Assembly (NCBI GenBank): GCA_022376925.1
Contig: JAIOJX010000005.1
Coordinates: 9,080,501-9,144,500, forward strand
Source of the DNA: Tragulus kanchil
Taxonomy: Eukaryota; Chordata; Mammalia; Artiodactyla; Tragulidae
DNA length: 64,000 bases
Direction of reading: 5' to 3'
Shown: piece after piece, positions 35,566-47,687 of the stretch
How positions within the stretch are numbered: the stretch's first letter is position 1
Layout of the letters: the number at the start of each line of letters is the position of its first letter
Made by a program: the position numbers and the translations under genes
The notes under the pieces: model-generated
Database searches by the model: none
The model's input: only the letters and a program-made list of their open reading frames with translations
Told to the model about the DNA's origin: nothing

Positions 35566-35682
35566 ATGGGATCTTCTCTGTGACCAGGTGGTAAAGAATG
35601 TGCCTGCAGAGCCAGAGGCCTGGGTTCCATCCCTGGGTGGGGAAGACCCCCGGCCCCCTGTCGAAGAGAATGGCCACCCGCT
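35566..35682 (+). mobile_element. Bov-tA head fragment (copy also at 36643-36759)
   Basis: The phrases tctctgtgaccaggtggtaa, ctgggttccatccctgggtg and gaagaccccc give the tRNA head and start of the body only. The second copy is from tandem pair 9. Confidence 0.75.
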
Positions 35683-35699
35683 AAGAGCTGATGTTTCTT

Positions 35700-36100
35700 T
35701 TTATAAATGAATGTGGTTTTTGAAAGAATGTTAAACGTCTTTTATGAAGCACTGACCTGCGAGATGAAATGCATATAGTCTTTTAAGTTACCCAGAATTC
35801 ACTAGGAGAAGATTTAAAAACTAATAATTTTAGCCATAAAGAAACTAGAAAAGTTTTACCCTGATTGCTCTTGAGTATTTGAACTGCTTTTGTAGGTTTT
35901 GTAAACGTTTAGGTTAAGTTTTTAAAAATGGAGTTTCAAACGCTTAGATATTCTAAACTTCAGTAATAGTTAAAAATTAACTGTATGGTAATAGTATTTT
36001 GTGTATGTTATTGTGGATAGTGGCCGGCATTTATTGAATTCTTAACTGTATTTCTAGGCCTGTCCTACTCTCATGACCTCATTCAGTCCTCTGTAAATTT
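35700..36100. other. AT-rich non-coding DNA (copies follow in pairs 9 and 10)
   Basis: No gene was seen. The right end (from 35933) is present again at 37009 and 38116. Confidence 0.5.
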
Positions 36101-37207
36101 TGTATCAAGTTGTACTTGCTCGTCCCCATTTGAGAAAGTGGAAAATCAAAGTGCGAAGGAGGACGAAGCGCGGCTCCCGGAGGCGGAGCGGCCCCCGGGA
36201 GGCTGGAGGTGGCGTCGGAGCCTGTCTCCGGCTTTCCCTCGTCTTACTGCTTTCCTACGTCTCGGTGTGCGTTCTCTTCAGATACTTTCTGCAATAATCG
36301 ACTAATCGTAACGCAGGGCCAGTTGCCCGTTGACTTCTTCATTAATTCTTGTTGAGTTAATGCTTGGTGAGGACGTGTGCCCTGTGGTCAGTGGAGGCTG
36401 GCCCACCAGAGCCTCAGAGGGTGTGTTCATAGCATGTAAGCACCTTTTTATAACCTCTGAAACAACAATTAAACGTGCATTATGATTTTTACAGCACTTG
36501 CCTATTAATTGCTTTCTAAAATGCCTGTAGTGGCACAAACATGCCTAGTAAAATTTAACTGTAACATTTACAGGTATGAGGAAGCTATGCTTTACAGTCA
36601 TCTTCTGAATTCTAGCAGTTCAAAATCCAGCTGTGTTCATGGGATCTTCTCTGTGACCAGGTGGTAAAGAATGTGCCTGCAGAGCCAGAGGCCTGGGTTC
36701 CATCCCTGGGTGGGGAAGACCCCCGGCCCCCTGTCGAAGAGAATGGCCACCCGCTAAGAGCTGATGTTTCTTTTTATAAATGAATGTGGTTTTTGAAAGA
36801 ATGTTAAACGTCTTTTATGAAGCACTGACCTGCGAGATGAAATGCATATAGTCTTTTAAGTTACCCAGAATTCACTAGGAGAAGATTTAAAAACTAATAA
36901 TTTTAGCCATAAAGAAACTAGAAAAGTTTTACCCTGATTGCTCTTGAGTATTTGAACTGCTTTTGTAGGTTTTGTAAACGTTTAGGTTAAGTTTTTAAAA
37001 ATGGAGTTTCAAACGCTTAGATATTCTAAACTTCAGTAATAGTTAAAAATTAACTGTATGGTAATAGTATTTTGTGTATGTTATTGTGGATAGTGGCCGG
37101 CATTTATTGAATTCTTAACTGTATTTCTAGGCCTGTCCTACTCTCATGACCTCATTCAGTCCTCTGTAAATTTTGTATCAAGTTGTACTTGCTCGTCCCC
37201 ATTTGAG

Positions 37208-37680
37208 AAAGTGGAAAATCAAAGTGCGAAGGAGGACGAAGCGCGGCTCCCGGAGGCGGAGCGGCCCCCGGGAGGCTGGAGGTGGCGTCGGAGCCTGTCT
37301 CCCGGGCTTTCCCCTCGTCTTACTGCTTTCCTACGTCTCGGTGTGCGTTCTCTTCAGATACTTTCTGCAATAATACTATGTCGTAGGTCTAATCGTAACG
37401 CAGCTCTGAGTGCCTGTGAGATTCGTGTACGTCTTACAGAACGCATCTGGGGAGCTGCCCGTATGTGCTCCACCCCTGCCCGGTGATCGCCAGGACGCAG
37501 TGCCACTTTAAAGGGTCGGAGGCCCTTTGCCAACATCGTTGTCAGGGGAATCGCGGAGCCGCCATTGGGTGGGGCCGTGTCTGGGGGGCCGCCCTGGAGA
37601 GTGAAGGAAGCTGTGGTGGCTGCCGGCTGTGTGGGCTCCGTGCTCTGCGGGGGCGGCTCCCGCAGCCCCGGCCGCTCAGG
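37208..37680. promoter_or_regulatory. CpG-rich segment, possible CpG island
   Basis: CpG dinucleotides are frequent in 37226-37300 and again in 37480-37680, far above the rest of the window. It includes gagccgccattgggtgg, where gccgccat is YY1-like and attgg is an inverted CCAAT box. No exon was recognised nearby. It is a guess that this is a regulatory element rather than a chance GC-rich patch. Minus-strand and plus-strand frames of 108-168 codons here have no domain and are likely by-products of few stop codons. Confidence 0.25.
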
Positions 37681-38314
37681 CACCAGGTGCGGGTGTCCTA
37701 CACCGCATCCTCCCGTCGCATTGTTGACCGCTCCCTCCCTGCTCTGGGGGCCGTGTTTGCTTCCTCCGTCCCTAAGTTCTTGGTCCCTTAGGTCTTTCCC
37801 TGCCGGCGCTGCGCGCTCACAGGTGCTCCCAGGAGGCCGCATTTTATTACCCGCAGCCAAGGTAAAGGTGAGCCAGCCAGGAAGGAGTTTCAGACCCAGT
37901 GTTTGGGTTCATTGCCTTCTTCTTGCTTTTTAGCATCTGGTACTCCAGCAGTTTCTGCAGCTGGGCAGGGGGTGGGGGGTGGCAGAGACCCTCTGAGTCT
38001 GTCCATCGCTGCACCTGTTCACCTTCATATTCCTACTTTGCAGAAGCGGCGAACCGCTCCACTGTTCTTGCTGGGAAATCCCGTGGACAGAGGAGTCCAG
38101 TCCACAGGGTTTGGGTCAAACGCTTAGATATTCTAAACTTCAGTAATATTTAAAAATCTGTATGGTAATAGTATTTTGTGTATGTTATTGTGGATAGTGG
38201 CCGGCATTTATTGAATTCTTAACTGTATTTCTAGGCCTGTCCTACTCTCATGACCTCATTCAGTCCTCTGTAAATTTTGTATCAAGTTGTACTTGCTCGT
38301 CCCCATTTGAGAAA

Positions 38315-38784
38315 GTGGAAAATCAAAGTGCGAAGGAGGACGAAGCGCGGCTCCCGGAGGCGGAGCGGCCCCCGGGAGGCTGGAGGTGGCGTCGGAGCCT
38401 GTCTCCCGGGCTTTCCCCTCGTCTTACTGCTTTCCTACGTCTCGGTGTGCGTTCTCTTCAGATACTTTCTGCAATAATACTATGTCGTAGGTCTAATCGT
38501 AACGCAGCTCTGAGTGCCTGTGAGATTCGTGTACGTCTTACAGAACGCATCTGGGGAGCTGCCCGTATGTGCTCCACCCCTGCCCGGTGATCGCCAGGAC
38601 GCAGTGCCACTTTAAAGGGTCGGAGGCCCTTTGCCAACATCGTTGTCAGGGGAATCGCGGAGCCGCCATTGGGTGGGGCCGTGTCTGGGGGGCCGCCCTG
38701 GAGAGTGAAGGAAGCTGTGGTGGCTGCCGGCTGTGTGGGCTCCGTGCTCTGCGGGGGCGGCTCCCGCAGCCCCGGCCGCTCAGG
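38315..38784. promoter_or_regulatory. Second copy of the CpG-rich segment
   Basis: This is a near-identical copy of 37211-37680 made by tandem pair 10. If that pair is an artefact, it does not exist separately. Confidence 0.25.
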
Positions 38785-39164
38785 CACCAGGTGCGGGTGT
38801 CCTACACCGCATCCTCCCGTCGCATTGTTGACCGCTCCCTCCCTGCTCTGGGGGCCGTGTTTGCTTCCTCCGTCCCTAAGTTCTTGGTCCCTTAGGTCTT
38901 TCCCTGCCGGCGCTGCGCGCTCACAGGTGCTCCCAGGAGGCCGCATTTTATTACCCGCAGCCAAGGTAAAGGTGAGCCAGCCAGGAAGGAGTTTCAGACC
39001 CAGTGTTTGGGTTCATTGCCTTCTTCTTGCTTTTTAGCATCTGGTACTCCAGCAGTTTCTGCAGCTGGGCAGGGGGTGGGGGGTGGCAGAGACCCTCTGA
39101 GTCTGTCCATCGCTGCACCTGTTCACCTTCATATTCCTACTTTGCAGAAGCGGCGAACCGCTCC

Positions 39165-39262
39165 ACTGTTCTTGCTGGGAAATCCCGTGGACAGAGGAGC
39201 CTGGCGGGCTACAGTCCACAGGGTGGCGAAGAGTCAGACACGACCGAGGTGACTTAGCAGGC
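39165..39262 (+). mobile_element. Bov-A fragment (copies at 38069-38115, cut, and 40281-40378)
   Basis: The phrases gttcttgctgggaaatcccg, agaggagcctggcgggctac and agagtcagacacgaccgagg are the Bov-A 3' half. The three occurrences derive from one insertion through tandem pairs 10 and 11. Confidence 0.88.
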
Positions 39263-39266
39263 ACAC

Positions 39267-39372
39267 ACAATGTTGTATTAGTTTCAGGTGCATAGCAGAG
39301 TGAATCAGTTGTATATATATATACACTTATTCATATACTGAATATATATATGTAAAAATATTCTTTTTCAGC
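39267..39372 (-). mobile_element. L1 3'UTR fragment (copy at 40383-40489)
   Basis: The phrases acaatgttgtattagtttca, gtgaatcagttgtatat and ttctttttcag match minus-strand artiodactyl L1 3'UTR. The duplicate is from pair 11. Confidence 0.7.
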
Positions 39373-40080
39373 CTTTTTTCCCTTATAGGTTATTGCAAAA
39401 TGTTGAGTATATAAATATGGAAATGCTTGGGACCATGTTTGAATTATTTTCTCAGCCCTAGTTGCTCAGCTCAAAACAGAATCCAGCTTTATAAGGCGTC
39501 TGCTGGCTGCCCACTGCGTTGTAACAGGAATGTCAGAGAGAGGCTGTTAAGCTAGCTCTCCATCGTGTGGGGTAAGACCCTGAGATCGAACCTACAGCCA
39601 GTTCCCGGCTGTCCAAAGGAGGGCAGCAGAGCTGAGGTCACACAAAAGAGGGGTGCAGAACGCGAGCAGGGAGTGCGCTCTCCAAAGCATTCATAACCGT
39701 GACATTCACCCTGAGGTTTAGATAGCAGGTCATAGGCTCACCCCTGAAACAGGTGCTGAAAGACAGGCGTCTTTGCAGTGTGTAGAAGCTTCGGGGTGAA
39801 CGCTCTTCCTCGTGGCAGGCTCCGTCTGTGTTTCCGGTGAAGGGGGTTGGGGGACTCGGGCACACACTCTTCATGGTGAGCAGCGCCCACACTCAGATTC
39901 TCGTGGTGGGTGCGTCATCACCCCGGGGAAAAGGAGCCGGCGCTGTTTGAGGGCCTTGGGCAGCTGTGGGGTGGCCACACTCACTTTCTGTGTTGGGGTC
40001 ACAGTGTGTAAGGCTTCGTACAGATCAGCGTGCCAGTTGCTTTGCCTGAATTGCTCCTCTTTCATGGACTGTCGCTACTA
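39373..40080. other. Non-coding DNA (duplicated at 40490-41200)
   Basis: There are overlapping frames of up to 113 codons on both strands, no domain and no splice-bounded exon. Confidence 0.5.
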
Positions 40081-41249
40081 AGAATCCAGCACGTGCTCCG
40101 GGATAGAAACTTCACTCAGGTCTCTGTTTCATTGCCTTCTTCTTGCTTTTTAGCATCTGGTACTCCAGCAGTTTCTGCAGCTGGGCAGGGGGTGGGGGGT
40201 GGCAGAGACCCTCTGAGTCTGTCCATCGCTGCACCTGTTCACCTTCATATTCCTACTTTGCAGAAGCGGCGAACCGCTCCACTGTTCTTGCTGGGAAATC
40301 CCGTGGACAGAGGAGCCTGGCGGGCTACAGTCCACAGGGTGGCGAAGAGTCAGACACGACCGAGGTGACTTAGCAGGCACACACAATGTTGTATTAGTTT
40401 CAGGTGCATAGCAGAGTGAATCAGTTGTATATATATATACACTTATTCATATACTGAATATATATATGTAAAAATATTCTTTTTCAGATTTTTTTCCCTT
40501 ATAGGTTATTGCAAAATGTTGAGTATATAAATATGGAAATGCTTGGGACCATGTTTGAATTATTTTCTCAGCCCTAGTTGCTCAGCTCAAAACAGAATCC
40601 AGCTTTATAAGGCGTCTGCTGGCTGCCCACTGCGTTGTAACAGGAATGTCAGAGAGAGGCTGTTAAGCTAGCTCTCCATCGTGTGGGGTAAGACCCTGAG
40701 ATCGAACCTACAGCCAGTTCCCGGCTGTCCAAAGGAGGGCAGCAGAGCTGAGGTCACACAAAAGAGGGGTGCAGAACGCGAGCAGGGAGTGCGTCTCTCC
40801 AAAGCATTCATAACCGTGACATTCACCCTGAGGTTTAGATAGCAGGTCATAGGCTCACCCCTGAAACAGGTGCTGAAAGACAGGCGTCTTTGCAGTGTGT
40901 AGAAGCTTCGGGGTGAACGCTCTTCCTCGTGGCAGGCTCCGTCTGTGTTTCCGGTGAAGGGGGTTGGGGGACTCGGGCACACACTCTTCATGGTGAGCAG
41001 CGCCCACACTCAGATTCTCGTGGTGGGTGCGTCATCACCCCGGGGAAAAGGAGCCGGCGCTGTTTGAGGGCCTTGGGCAGCTGTGGGGTGGCCACACTCA
41101 CTTTCTGTGTTGGGGTCACAGTGTGTAAGGCTTCGTACAGATCAGCGTGCCAGTTGCTTTGCCTGAATTGCTCCTCTTTCATGGACTGTCGCTTACTAAG
41201 AATCCAGCACGTGCTCTCCGGGGATAGAAACTTCACTCAGGTCTCTGTT

Positions 41250-41617
41250 AAAAAATCAATACACGTAGCCAAAGAAGATGTATTTTCTTTCTTCTCCCTT
41301 GGGTAAGAAATGCCATTTGTATATAGAGGGGGAGAAAAGTATGATTTACAGATGATTCAAAGGTTATTTAAAAACAAATTAAATTTGTGGTTGTGTAACT
41401 AAGAAGTGTATACATTTCCTGGCAAGTTGGAGTAGTTTTGCTGAATAAACTTCCTTTTTCAAGCATGCCCTCCTCAGGGTTTCAACCATATTTTTATTAT
41501 GTAATGAGGGAATATTTCTTTTGTGAAATTTTGCTTCCTTTTACATGTAACTGTTACAGTGAGAAGGCTGGAGCTTGATGACCTGGCTTATGACCTTCAG
41601 CCGAGGGAGGAAGCAGG
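41250..41617. other. AT-rich single-copy non-coding DNA
   Basis: Nothing was recognised. Confidence 0.5.
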
Positions 41618-43824
41618 CATTCTCAGGAGGATGCTCGTGACGGGGTCAGTGGGTGTGGTGGGCTCCCTGGCGCAGGCGTGGGTCAGGCCCTGTGGCTCCC
41701 GGGAAACCCGAAGCCTCCCGTCGGACCAGCTCAGCCTGCATCTCTGGCCTCTAACCTGTCCCAACAGTGACCCCAGTATGCAGCCCCCCTGTATGTAGGG
41801 CACCTGGTCCACCAGCCTCAGGAGCAGCCCTGTCTTCAGGAAACCACTGTCGGGCTTAGAATCTCGTTTAAGCCCCTTAGTCTCCATGAGATAGATGAGT
41901 ATTTAGCCTCCTCTTCTGCGAAGGGGTGGGTCCTGCCTGCCAGGGACGTGGATGAAGGGGTGTAATTCACCCAAGGAACTGGCGCAGCGAGCAGTTAGGT
42001 ATTGGTTGAATCTGAGTCGCCTGCTTCCACCTTCCCCTTCTCCCTTCAGGAGGAGCCGCTGGGGCCCGGGCCCTCAGGCTGTCCCATCCATCAGGCTGTC
42101 CCATCCCTGCCCCTCCCTCCGCTTCCCCGAGTGCCGGCTGCTTACGTCCTCTGGCCAGGCAGGGCCACAGGCTTCGTCCAACAGACCGTGTGCTCTTGGG
42201 CTCCGGCAGTTGAAGTGCTCTGCCCGTGATGCCCGCGTGTGGTGGAGATGGCACCTCAGGCTGCTGGACACGTTCATGCTGCTGGGTTGGCCCTCGATCC
42301 CAAATACAGAGGGACTGTATATGTCATCGGCGGCTTCTCTGTGTGTGAGTTCACACACACGTAAATAGCTCAAGACAGAAATCAGGACTGCGGGCTCTTG
42401 TCCTCTTTGATCTTATGTCTGATGTCCTTCCTCTCGCGGGGAGGAGCCTGAATCCAGTGGGTCCTGCGGTAGAATCGCGCGCCACTTTGTCCCTCGAGCG
42501 TGCGGGATGGTTGCTGATGAACACCGCTGCCACCACCACCGTCTCTCCTGTCCTCCGTTTCCATTTTTCCTTAGGGTACCGCTCACGAGGGAGGGGACCT
42601 CAGAGTGCTGTGTTTTAGGGTCCCTTGATTCTGTGTGGATGGTTATGCCACAACTCAGTCCCTCCTGAAATGGATTTGTCATTTTTGTTTCTGAATTTTA
42701 GAGGTGGCCTTTTTTTTTCTCAAATGGATTGTCCCATTCTCAGGAGGATGCTCGTGACGGGGTCAGTGGGTGTGGTGGGCTCCCTGGCGCAGGCGTGGGT
42801 CAGGCCCTGTGGCTCCCGGGAAACCCGAAGCCTCCCGTCGGACCAGCTCAGCCTGCATCTCTGGCCTCTAACCTGTCCCAACAGTGACCCCAGTATGCAG
42901 CCCCCCTGTATGTAGGGCACCTGGTCCACCAGCCTCAGGAGCAGCCCTGTCTTCAGGAAACCACTGTCGGGCTTAGAATCTCGTTTAAGCCCCTTAGTCT
43001 CCATGAGATAGATGAGTATTTAGCCTCCTCTTCTGCGAAGGGGTGGGTCCTGCCTGCCAGGGACGTGGATGAAGGGGTGTAATTCACCCAAGGAACTGGC
43101 GCAGCGAGCAGTTAGGTATTGGTTGAATCTGAGTCGCCTGCTTCCACCTTCCCCTTCTCCCTTCAGGAGGAGCCGCTGGGGCCCGGCCATCAGGCTGTCC
43201 CATCCATCAGGCTGTCCCATCCCTGCCCCTCCCTCCGCTTCCCCGAGTGCCGGCTGCTTACGTCCTCTGGCCAGGCAGGGCCACAGGCTTCGTCCAACAG
43301 ACCGTGTGCTCTTGGGCTCCGGCAGTTGAAGTGCTCTGCCCGTGATGCCCGCGTGTGGTGGAGATGGCACCTCAGGCTGCTGGACACGTTCATGCTGCTG
43401 GGTTGGCCCTCGATCCCAAATACAGAGGGACTGTATATGTCATCGGCGGCTTCTCTGTGTGTGAGTTCACACACACGTAAATAGCTCAAGACAGAAATCA
43501 GGACTGCGGGCTCTTGTCCTCTTTGATCTTATGTCTGATGTCCTTCCTCTCGCGGGGAGGAGCCTGAATCCAGTGGGTCCTGCGGTAGAATCGCGCGCCA
43601 CTTTGTCCCTCGACGTACCGGGATGGTTGCTGATGAACACCGCTGCCACCACCACCGTCTCTCCTGTCCTCCGTTTCCATTTTTCCTTAGGGTACCGCTC
43701 ACGAGGGAGGGGACCTCAGAGTGCTGTGTTTTAGGGTCCCTTGATTCTGTGTGGATGGTTATGCCACAACTCAGTCCCTCCTGAAATGGATTTGTCATTT
43801 TTGTTTCTGAATTTTAGAGGTGGC
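41618..43824. repeat. Tandem pair 12: copies 41618-42734 and 42735-43824
   Basis: The left copy ends in 26 bases of unmatched T-rich filler (42709-42734) after agaggtggc, then jumps to cattctcaggaggatgctcg. Internal differences include cccgggccctcagg/cccggccatcagg and ctcgagcgtgcggg/ctcgacgtaccggg. A short tandem ccatcaggctgtccc occurs twice near 42085 and, more clearly, near 43187. Confidence 0.93.
41960..42700. other. GC-rich non-coding DNA (duplicated at about 43080-43815)
   Basis: Frames of 60-138 codons on both strands show no family features. No exon or known repeat could be identified. Confidence 0.45.
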
Positions 43825-44306
43825 TTAACATAAAGTTTTTATTTTGTCATTGTATAAAATATGTAAGTGGCTTCCAAGTATAATCTAGAAAGCAAGCTGC
43901 TGTCAAAGAAGTCCAGCTCCCATCCACCTGTGTCTTTCCCCTTCAGCAAGTAGCCATTCAACACTAATGTGGTTTGTTCTAGACTTATGGACACTGGGGA
44001 GAGGGAAGAGTGGGTGAGAGACGTGGAAACAGTAGCGTGGAGCCCTATACTAGCTTATGTAAAAGAGAGAACTATTGTCAATGCGCTGTGGGTTAAGGGA
44101 TCTCACACGGGGGCTGTGGGATGGCCTGGAGGGGTGGGCTGGGGGAGGGGATATACACAAGACTGTTGATGATACCTGGGACGGAGCCGGTGTTTCTGAA
44201 GCCCTCCTTGGAGGGCCTGTGTCTGTGGCCGTCGTTTCTCGGCCTCCTCGCCCCTCCTGAGTGTGTGCGCCGTTTCCCTCCATGCTTCTCTTTCCATCAC
44301 CACCAC
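43825..44306. other. Single-copy non-coding DNA
   Basis: Overlapping frames lie on both strands near 43970-44310. No domain was seen. Confidence 0.5.
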
Positions 44307-46577
44307 CCTTACCCATCCCTGCGCTCCAGCTGCTTGGAGAGAACTTCTGTGACTTTCTGAAAAATTGTCCTTTTCTATGAACTGGTCCAGGTGAGTCGTA
44401 GCAGGAACTACCCCCTGCTTTCAGAATGAGTTCAGACGCCCTGTGGGGCCGCTCCTGAGGGAGCCGTGTGGTCAGCACCACCCTCCCAGCCCTCAGGCTG
44501 CAGCAGTTGCCCTGGCCTCTGGGCCTGGGCAGGTTGGAAAGTTCCACCTTCCAGTCGTGCGGGTGTTAGATGAGCCAAGAACTGTCTTCTGATGGTAACC
44601 GTGCCCATCCAGGTTGTGAATGTGTTGGTTGATTCTTTGCCTTTCGGCTTTGTTTTATGTAATGAGGACATTGGTTTGAGTAATGAAATGTGTGACCAGG
44701 AGCATCCAAAGCGCGCAGGTAGATATTTAAAGGGCTAGCTGTGTGTAGGGTGATGTGCTATTTGAACATTTTTATGAATACATTTTGGCTTCCTTCAGCA
44801 TCTCAGCATCATCTTAAAAAAGTAATATTGCACGCCGCGAGCTCAGCTTGAAGTCTTTGGGTGGCCTAAGCCCGGTGGGGAGCAGGGCTGAGGGCAGGGC
44901 GGTGTACGCATCCACGTAGCTCACTCACTCTGCTGTACATTGTAAAGCAACTATACCCCAATTTAGGAAGTCGTGTTCTAAGTACACTGCCCAGGGCACA
45001 TCAGCTGGTTTCGGTTTTGTGTGACCCTTACTCATGCACGGTTATTCGATTGTTTAAAAGTATGTGTTTATAAATCAAGGGAGAGCTGATGTATGTGGAC
45101 TCTTTCCTTGGCTGTCTGGTATGCTGTATCCATTATCTCTTTCAGAAATTGAAACAGTCTTTTGAGGAGATGGTACTGTTTAGTTTGGGGGTGCGGGTTG
45201 TTTTGTTTTTGGTTTCTTTGATGGAAGCGCTGGGGTGTGGGGCTGGGACTGGAGTCGCTTGCCTGGCGTCAGGCAGCCAGGGGGCATGAGAGCAAGGGCA
45301 GGACCTCAGTTTGAAAACAAAACCCTTACTATTCCCAGGGCACACTGTTGCCTCAGCTTCCTTTTCTTGTCCTAGAATGAAACCCAAAAGATCTTCTTTC
45401 CCCAGATTGAAACTGCTTGTTAGCGGAAGTTTAGTTGACGTAACACCTTACCCATTCCATCTGCGTCCAGCTGCTTGAGAAATTGAAAATTGTCCTTTTC
45501 TATGAACTGGTCCAGGTGAGTCGTAGCAGGAACTACCCCCTGCTTTCAGAATGAGTTCAGACGCCCTGTGGGGCCGCTCCTGAGGGAGCCGTGTGGTCAG
45601 CACCACCCTCCCAGCCCTCAGGCTGCAGCAGTTGCCCTGGCCTCTGGGCCTGGGCAGGTTGGAAAGTTCCACCTTCCAGTCGTGCGGGTGTTAGATGAGC
45701 CAAGAACTGTCTTCTGATGGTAACCGTGCCCATCCAGGTTGTGAATGTGTTGGTTGATTCTTTGCCTTTCGGCTTTGTTTTATGTAATGAGGACATTGGT
45801 TTGAGTAATGAAATGTGTGACCAGGAGCATCCAAAGCGCAGGTAGATATTTAAAGGGCTAGCTGTGTGTAGGGTGATGTGCTATTTGAACATTTTTATGA
45901 ATACATTTTGGCTTCCTTCAGCATCTCAGCATCATCTTAAAAAAGTAATATTGCACGCCGCGAGCTCAGCTTGAAGTCTTTGGGTGGCCTAAGCCCGGTG
46001 GGGAGCAGGGCTGAGGGCAGGGCGGTGTACGCATCCACGTAGCTCACTCACTCTGCTGTACATTGTAAAGCAACTATACCCCAATTTAGGAAGTCGTGTT
46101 CTAAGTACACTGCCCAGGGCACATCAGCTGGTTTCGGTTTTGTGTGACCCTTACTCATGCACGGTTATTCGATTGTTTAAAAGTATGTGTTTATAAATCA
46201 AGGGAGAGCTGATGTATGTGGACTCTTTCCTTGGCTGTCTGGTATGCTGTATCCATTATCTCTTTCAGAAATTGAAACAGTCTTTTGAGGAGATGGTACT
46301 GTTTAGTTTGGGGGTGCGGGTTGTTTTGTTTTTGGTTTCTTTGATGGAAGCGCTGGGGTGTGGGGCTGGGACTGGAGTCGCTTGCCTGGCGTCAGGCAGC
46401 CAGAGGGCATGAGAGCAAGGGCAGGACCTCAGTTTGAAAACAAAACCCTTACTATTCCCAGGGCACACTGTTGCCTCAGCTTCCTTTTCTTGTCCTAGAA
46501 TGAAACCCAAAAGATCTTCTTTCCCCAGATTAAGATTAGGTAACTGCTTGTTAGCCGGAAGTTTAGTTGACGTAACA
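44307..46577. repeat. Tandem pair 13: copies 44307-45445 and 45446-46577
   Basis: The left copy ends agtttagttgacgtaaca and jumps to ccttaccca. The start of the right copy is strongly corrupted (ctgcttgagaaattgaaaattg against ctgcttggagagaacttctgtgactttctgaaaaattg). The end of the left copy is also shortened (cagattgaaactgc against cagattaagattaggtaactgc). Confidence 0.95.
44920..44975 (+). mobile_element. L1 3'-end fragment (copy at 46036-46092)
   Basis: The phrases ctcactctgctgtacattg and aaagcaactataccccaatt match the sense 3' end of artiodactyl L1. Confidence 0.6.
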
Positions 46578-47686
46578 GTTGTTAAAAACCATGCACAATA
46601 GTTACGAAATGTTGCATGAAGATTTGGAACAAATACTCAAAAACAGTAGTTTCTTGGGCGTAAGAGGTGCCGATTCTCATGTTACATATAGTATTTAGAA
46701 ATAACTCACATATTTTCAAGTGCAGTGTGTCATTTACCAAGAGACATCTTTGACTTAGCAATTGAAAGCCTCAGTAAAGTTAAAAGACTGAGAAAGACAC
46801 AGAGGGTAATTGAAGAGAAACGAGAAATTAATGTCTTTTGGTATTGATTTCTAGCATACTTCCACAGTGGTAAGCAAACAGACTCTGTGATTTCGTTGTC
46901 TTTAGACCATGACGTTTTTGTGCCTTGTTTTATGTCGCTGGGGAGGTTCCAGTGTCTCCTGGTTCATAGCCTGTGGGAACTTGAATAGGCTTTGTATCCT
47001 GCTGTTGTGTGAAAATTGTATAAATCCTAATTATGTTGAATTGATTCACAGTGCTTTTCAGGTCTACTGTATACTGCTACTTTTCTGTCTTTTCTTTTAC
47101 TTTTTTAGAGTTTGATATTGAAACTCCCAACTAAAACTCTTAATTTATCTACTTAAAAAAATAATTGTAATATATCCTGAAGCTCTATGTGACTTTGTTC
47201 TGTATTTTCCGAGTCTCTTGTAAATGTGTTACCATGCTTTGATAATTAAAAAAAAAAAAAAAAAAACAAAACCAAAACGTAATATTTAAAATACTCTAGT
47301 TTTTAGAAGACTTTGACTTTCAGTATTGGAGGAGTTATGTCGTTCCTGTAACCGGGCCGTGCGCCTGCTGTGCCTGAGAGCACGCCTTCTTCCCTGGGTC
47401 TCAAGGCTTTCTGTGCAGCTGTTTAGATTCACATGCCCATTTTGGGGGGAGACTCTAAAAGGATATGTGTCTCAAGTATATGGTGTTTCAGAATACTATT
47501 TGCCTGAGATGACATATTAAATTATTATAAATGCTTTCTGATGTGCTAGGTTTTTTTGGTGTGTTGGACTTTTCTGTGTCAAATTTCACCTGCTGCCCTT
47601 TCCACAGTGAGATGTCCCGTGGTCAGTTTATGGTTTGTTTTTAAAAAAGAGAATGGTGTGTTCTCCTGGTCAAATTAGAAGATAAC
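46578..47686. other. AT-rich single-copy non-coding DNA
   Basis: A poly-A run at about 47248-47266 followed by caaaaccaaaac may be the tail of an unidentified retroelement. No gene was seen. Confidence 0.5.
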
Positions 47687-47687
47687 A

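Larger units (their letters stand above)
35236..37403. repeat. Tandem pair 9: copies 35236-36312 and 36313-37403
   Basis: The left copy ends gcaataatcgactaatcgtaac, a shortened form of the text at 37368-37403 in the right copy. The right copy starts gcagggccagttgcccg against gcagggcccggagttgcccg in the left copy, so bases are lost on both sides of the join. Confidence 0.93.
37009..39223. repeat. Tandem pair 10: copies 37009-38115 and 38116-39223
   Basis: The left copy ends agaggagtccagtccacagggtttggg, lacking the cctggcgggctacag of the right copy (39199-39213), and jumps to tcaaacgcttagatattc. The start of the right copy is also shortened (taaaaatctgtatgg against taaaaattaactgtatgg). Confidence 0.95.
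39012..41249. repeat. Tandem pair 11: copies 39012-40127 and 40128-41249
   Basis: The left copy ends cttcactcaggtctctg and jumps to ttcattgccttcttcttgc. Near its end it lacks bases (gtcgctactaag against gtcgcttactaag, gctccgggat against gctctccgggg). One L1 stretch differs in the middle (cagccttttttccc against cagatttttttccc). Confidence 0.95.

Noticed and set aside
37354..37860. A 168-codon minus-strand open frame, repeated at 38458-38964
   Set aside because: It lies in GC-rich DNA where stop codons are rare, competes with frames of 108-122 codons on the other strand, and has no domain, splice context or Kozak support. The repetition comes from tandem pair 10.
44050..44547. A 165-codon minus-strand frame
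   Set aside because: It has no recognisable domain, and the second copy of the region (pair 13) breaks it, so it is not conserved even within the window.
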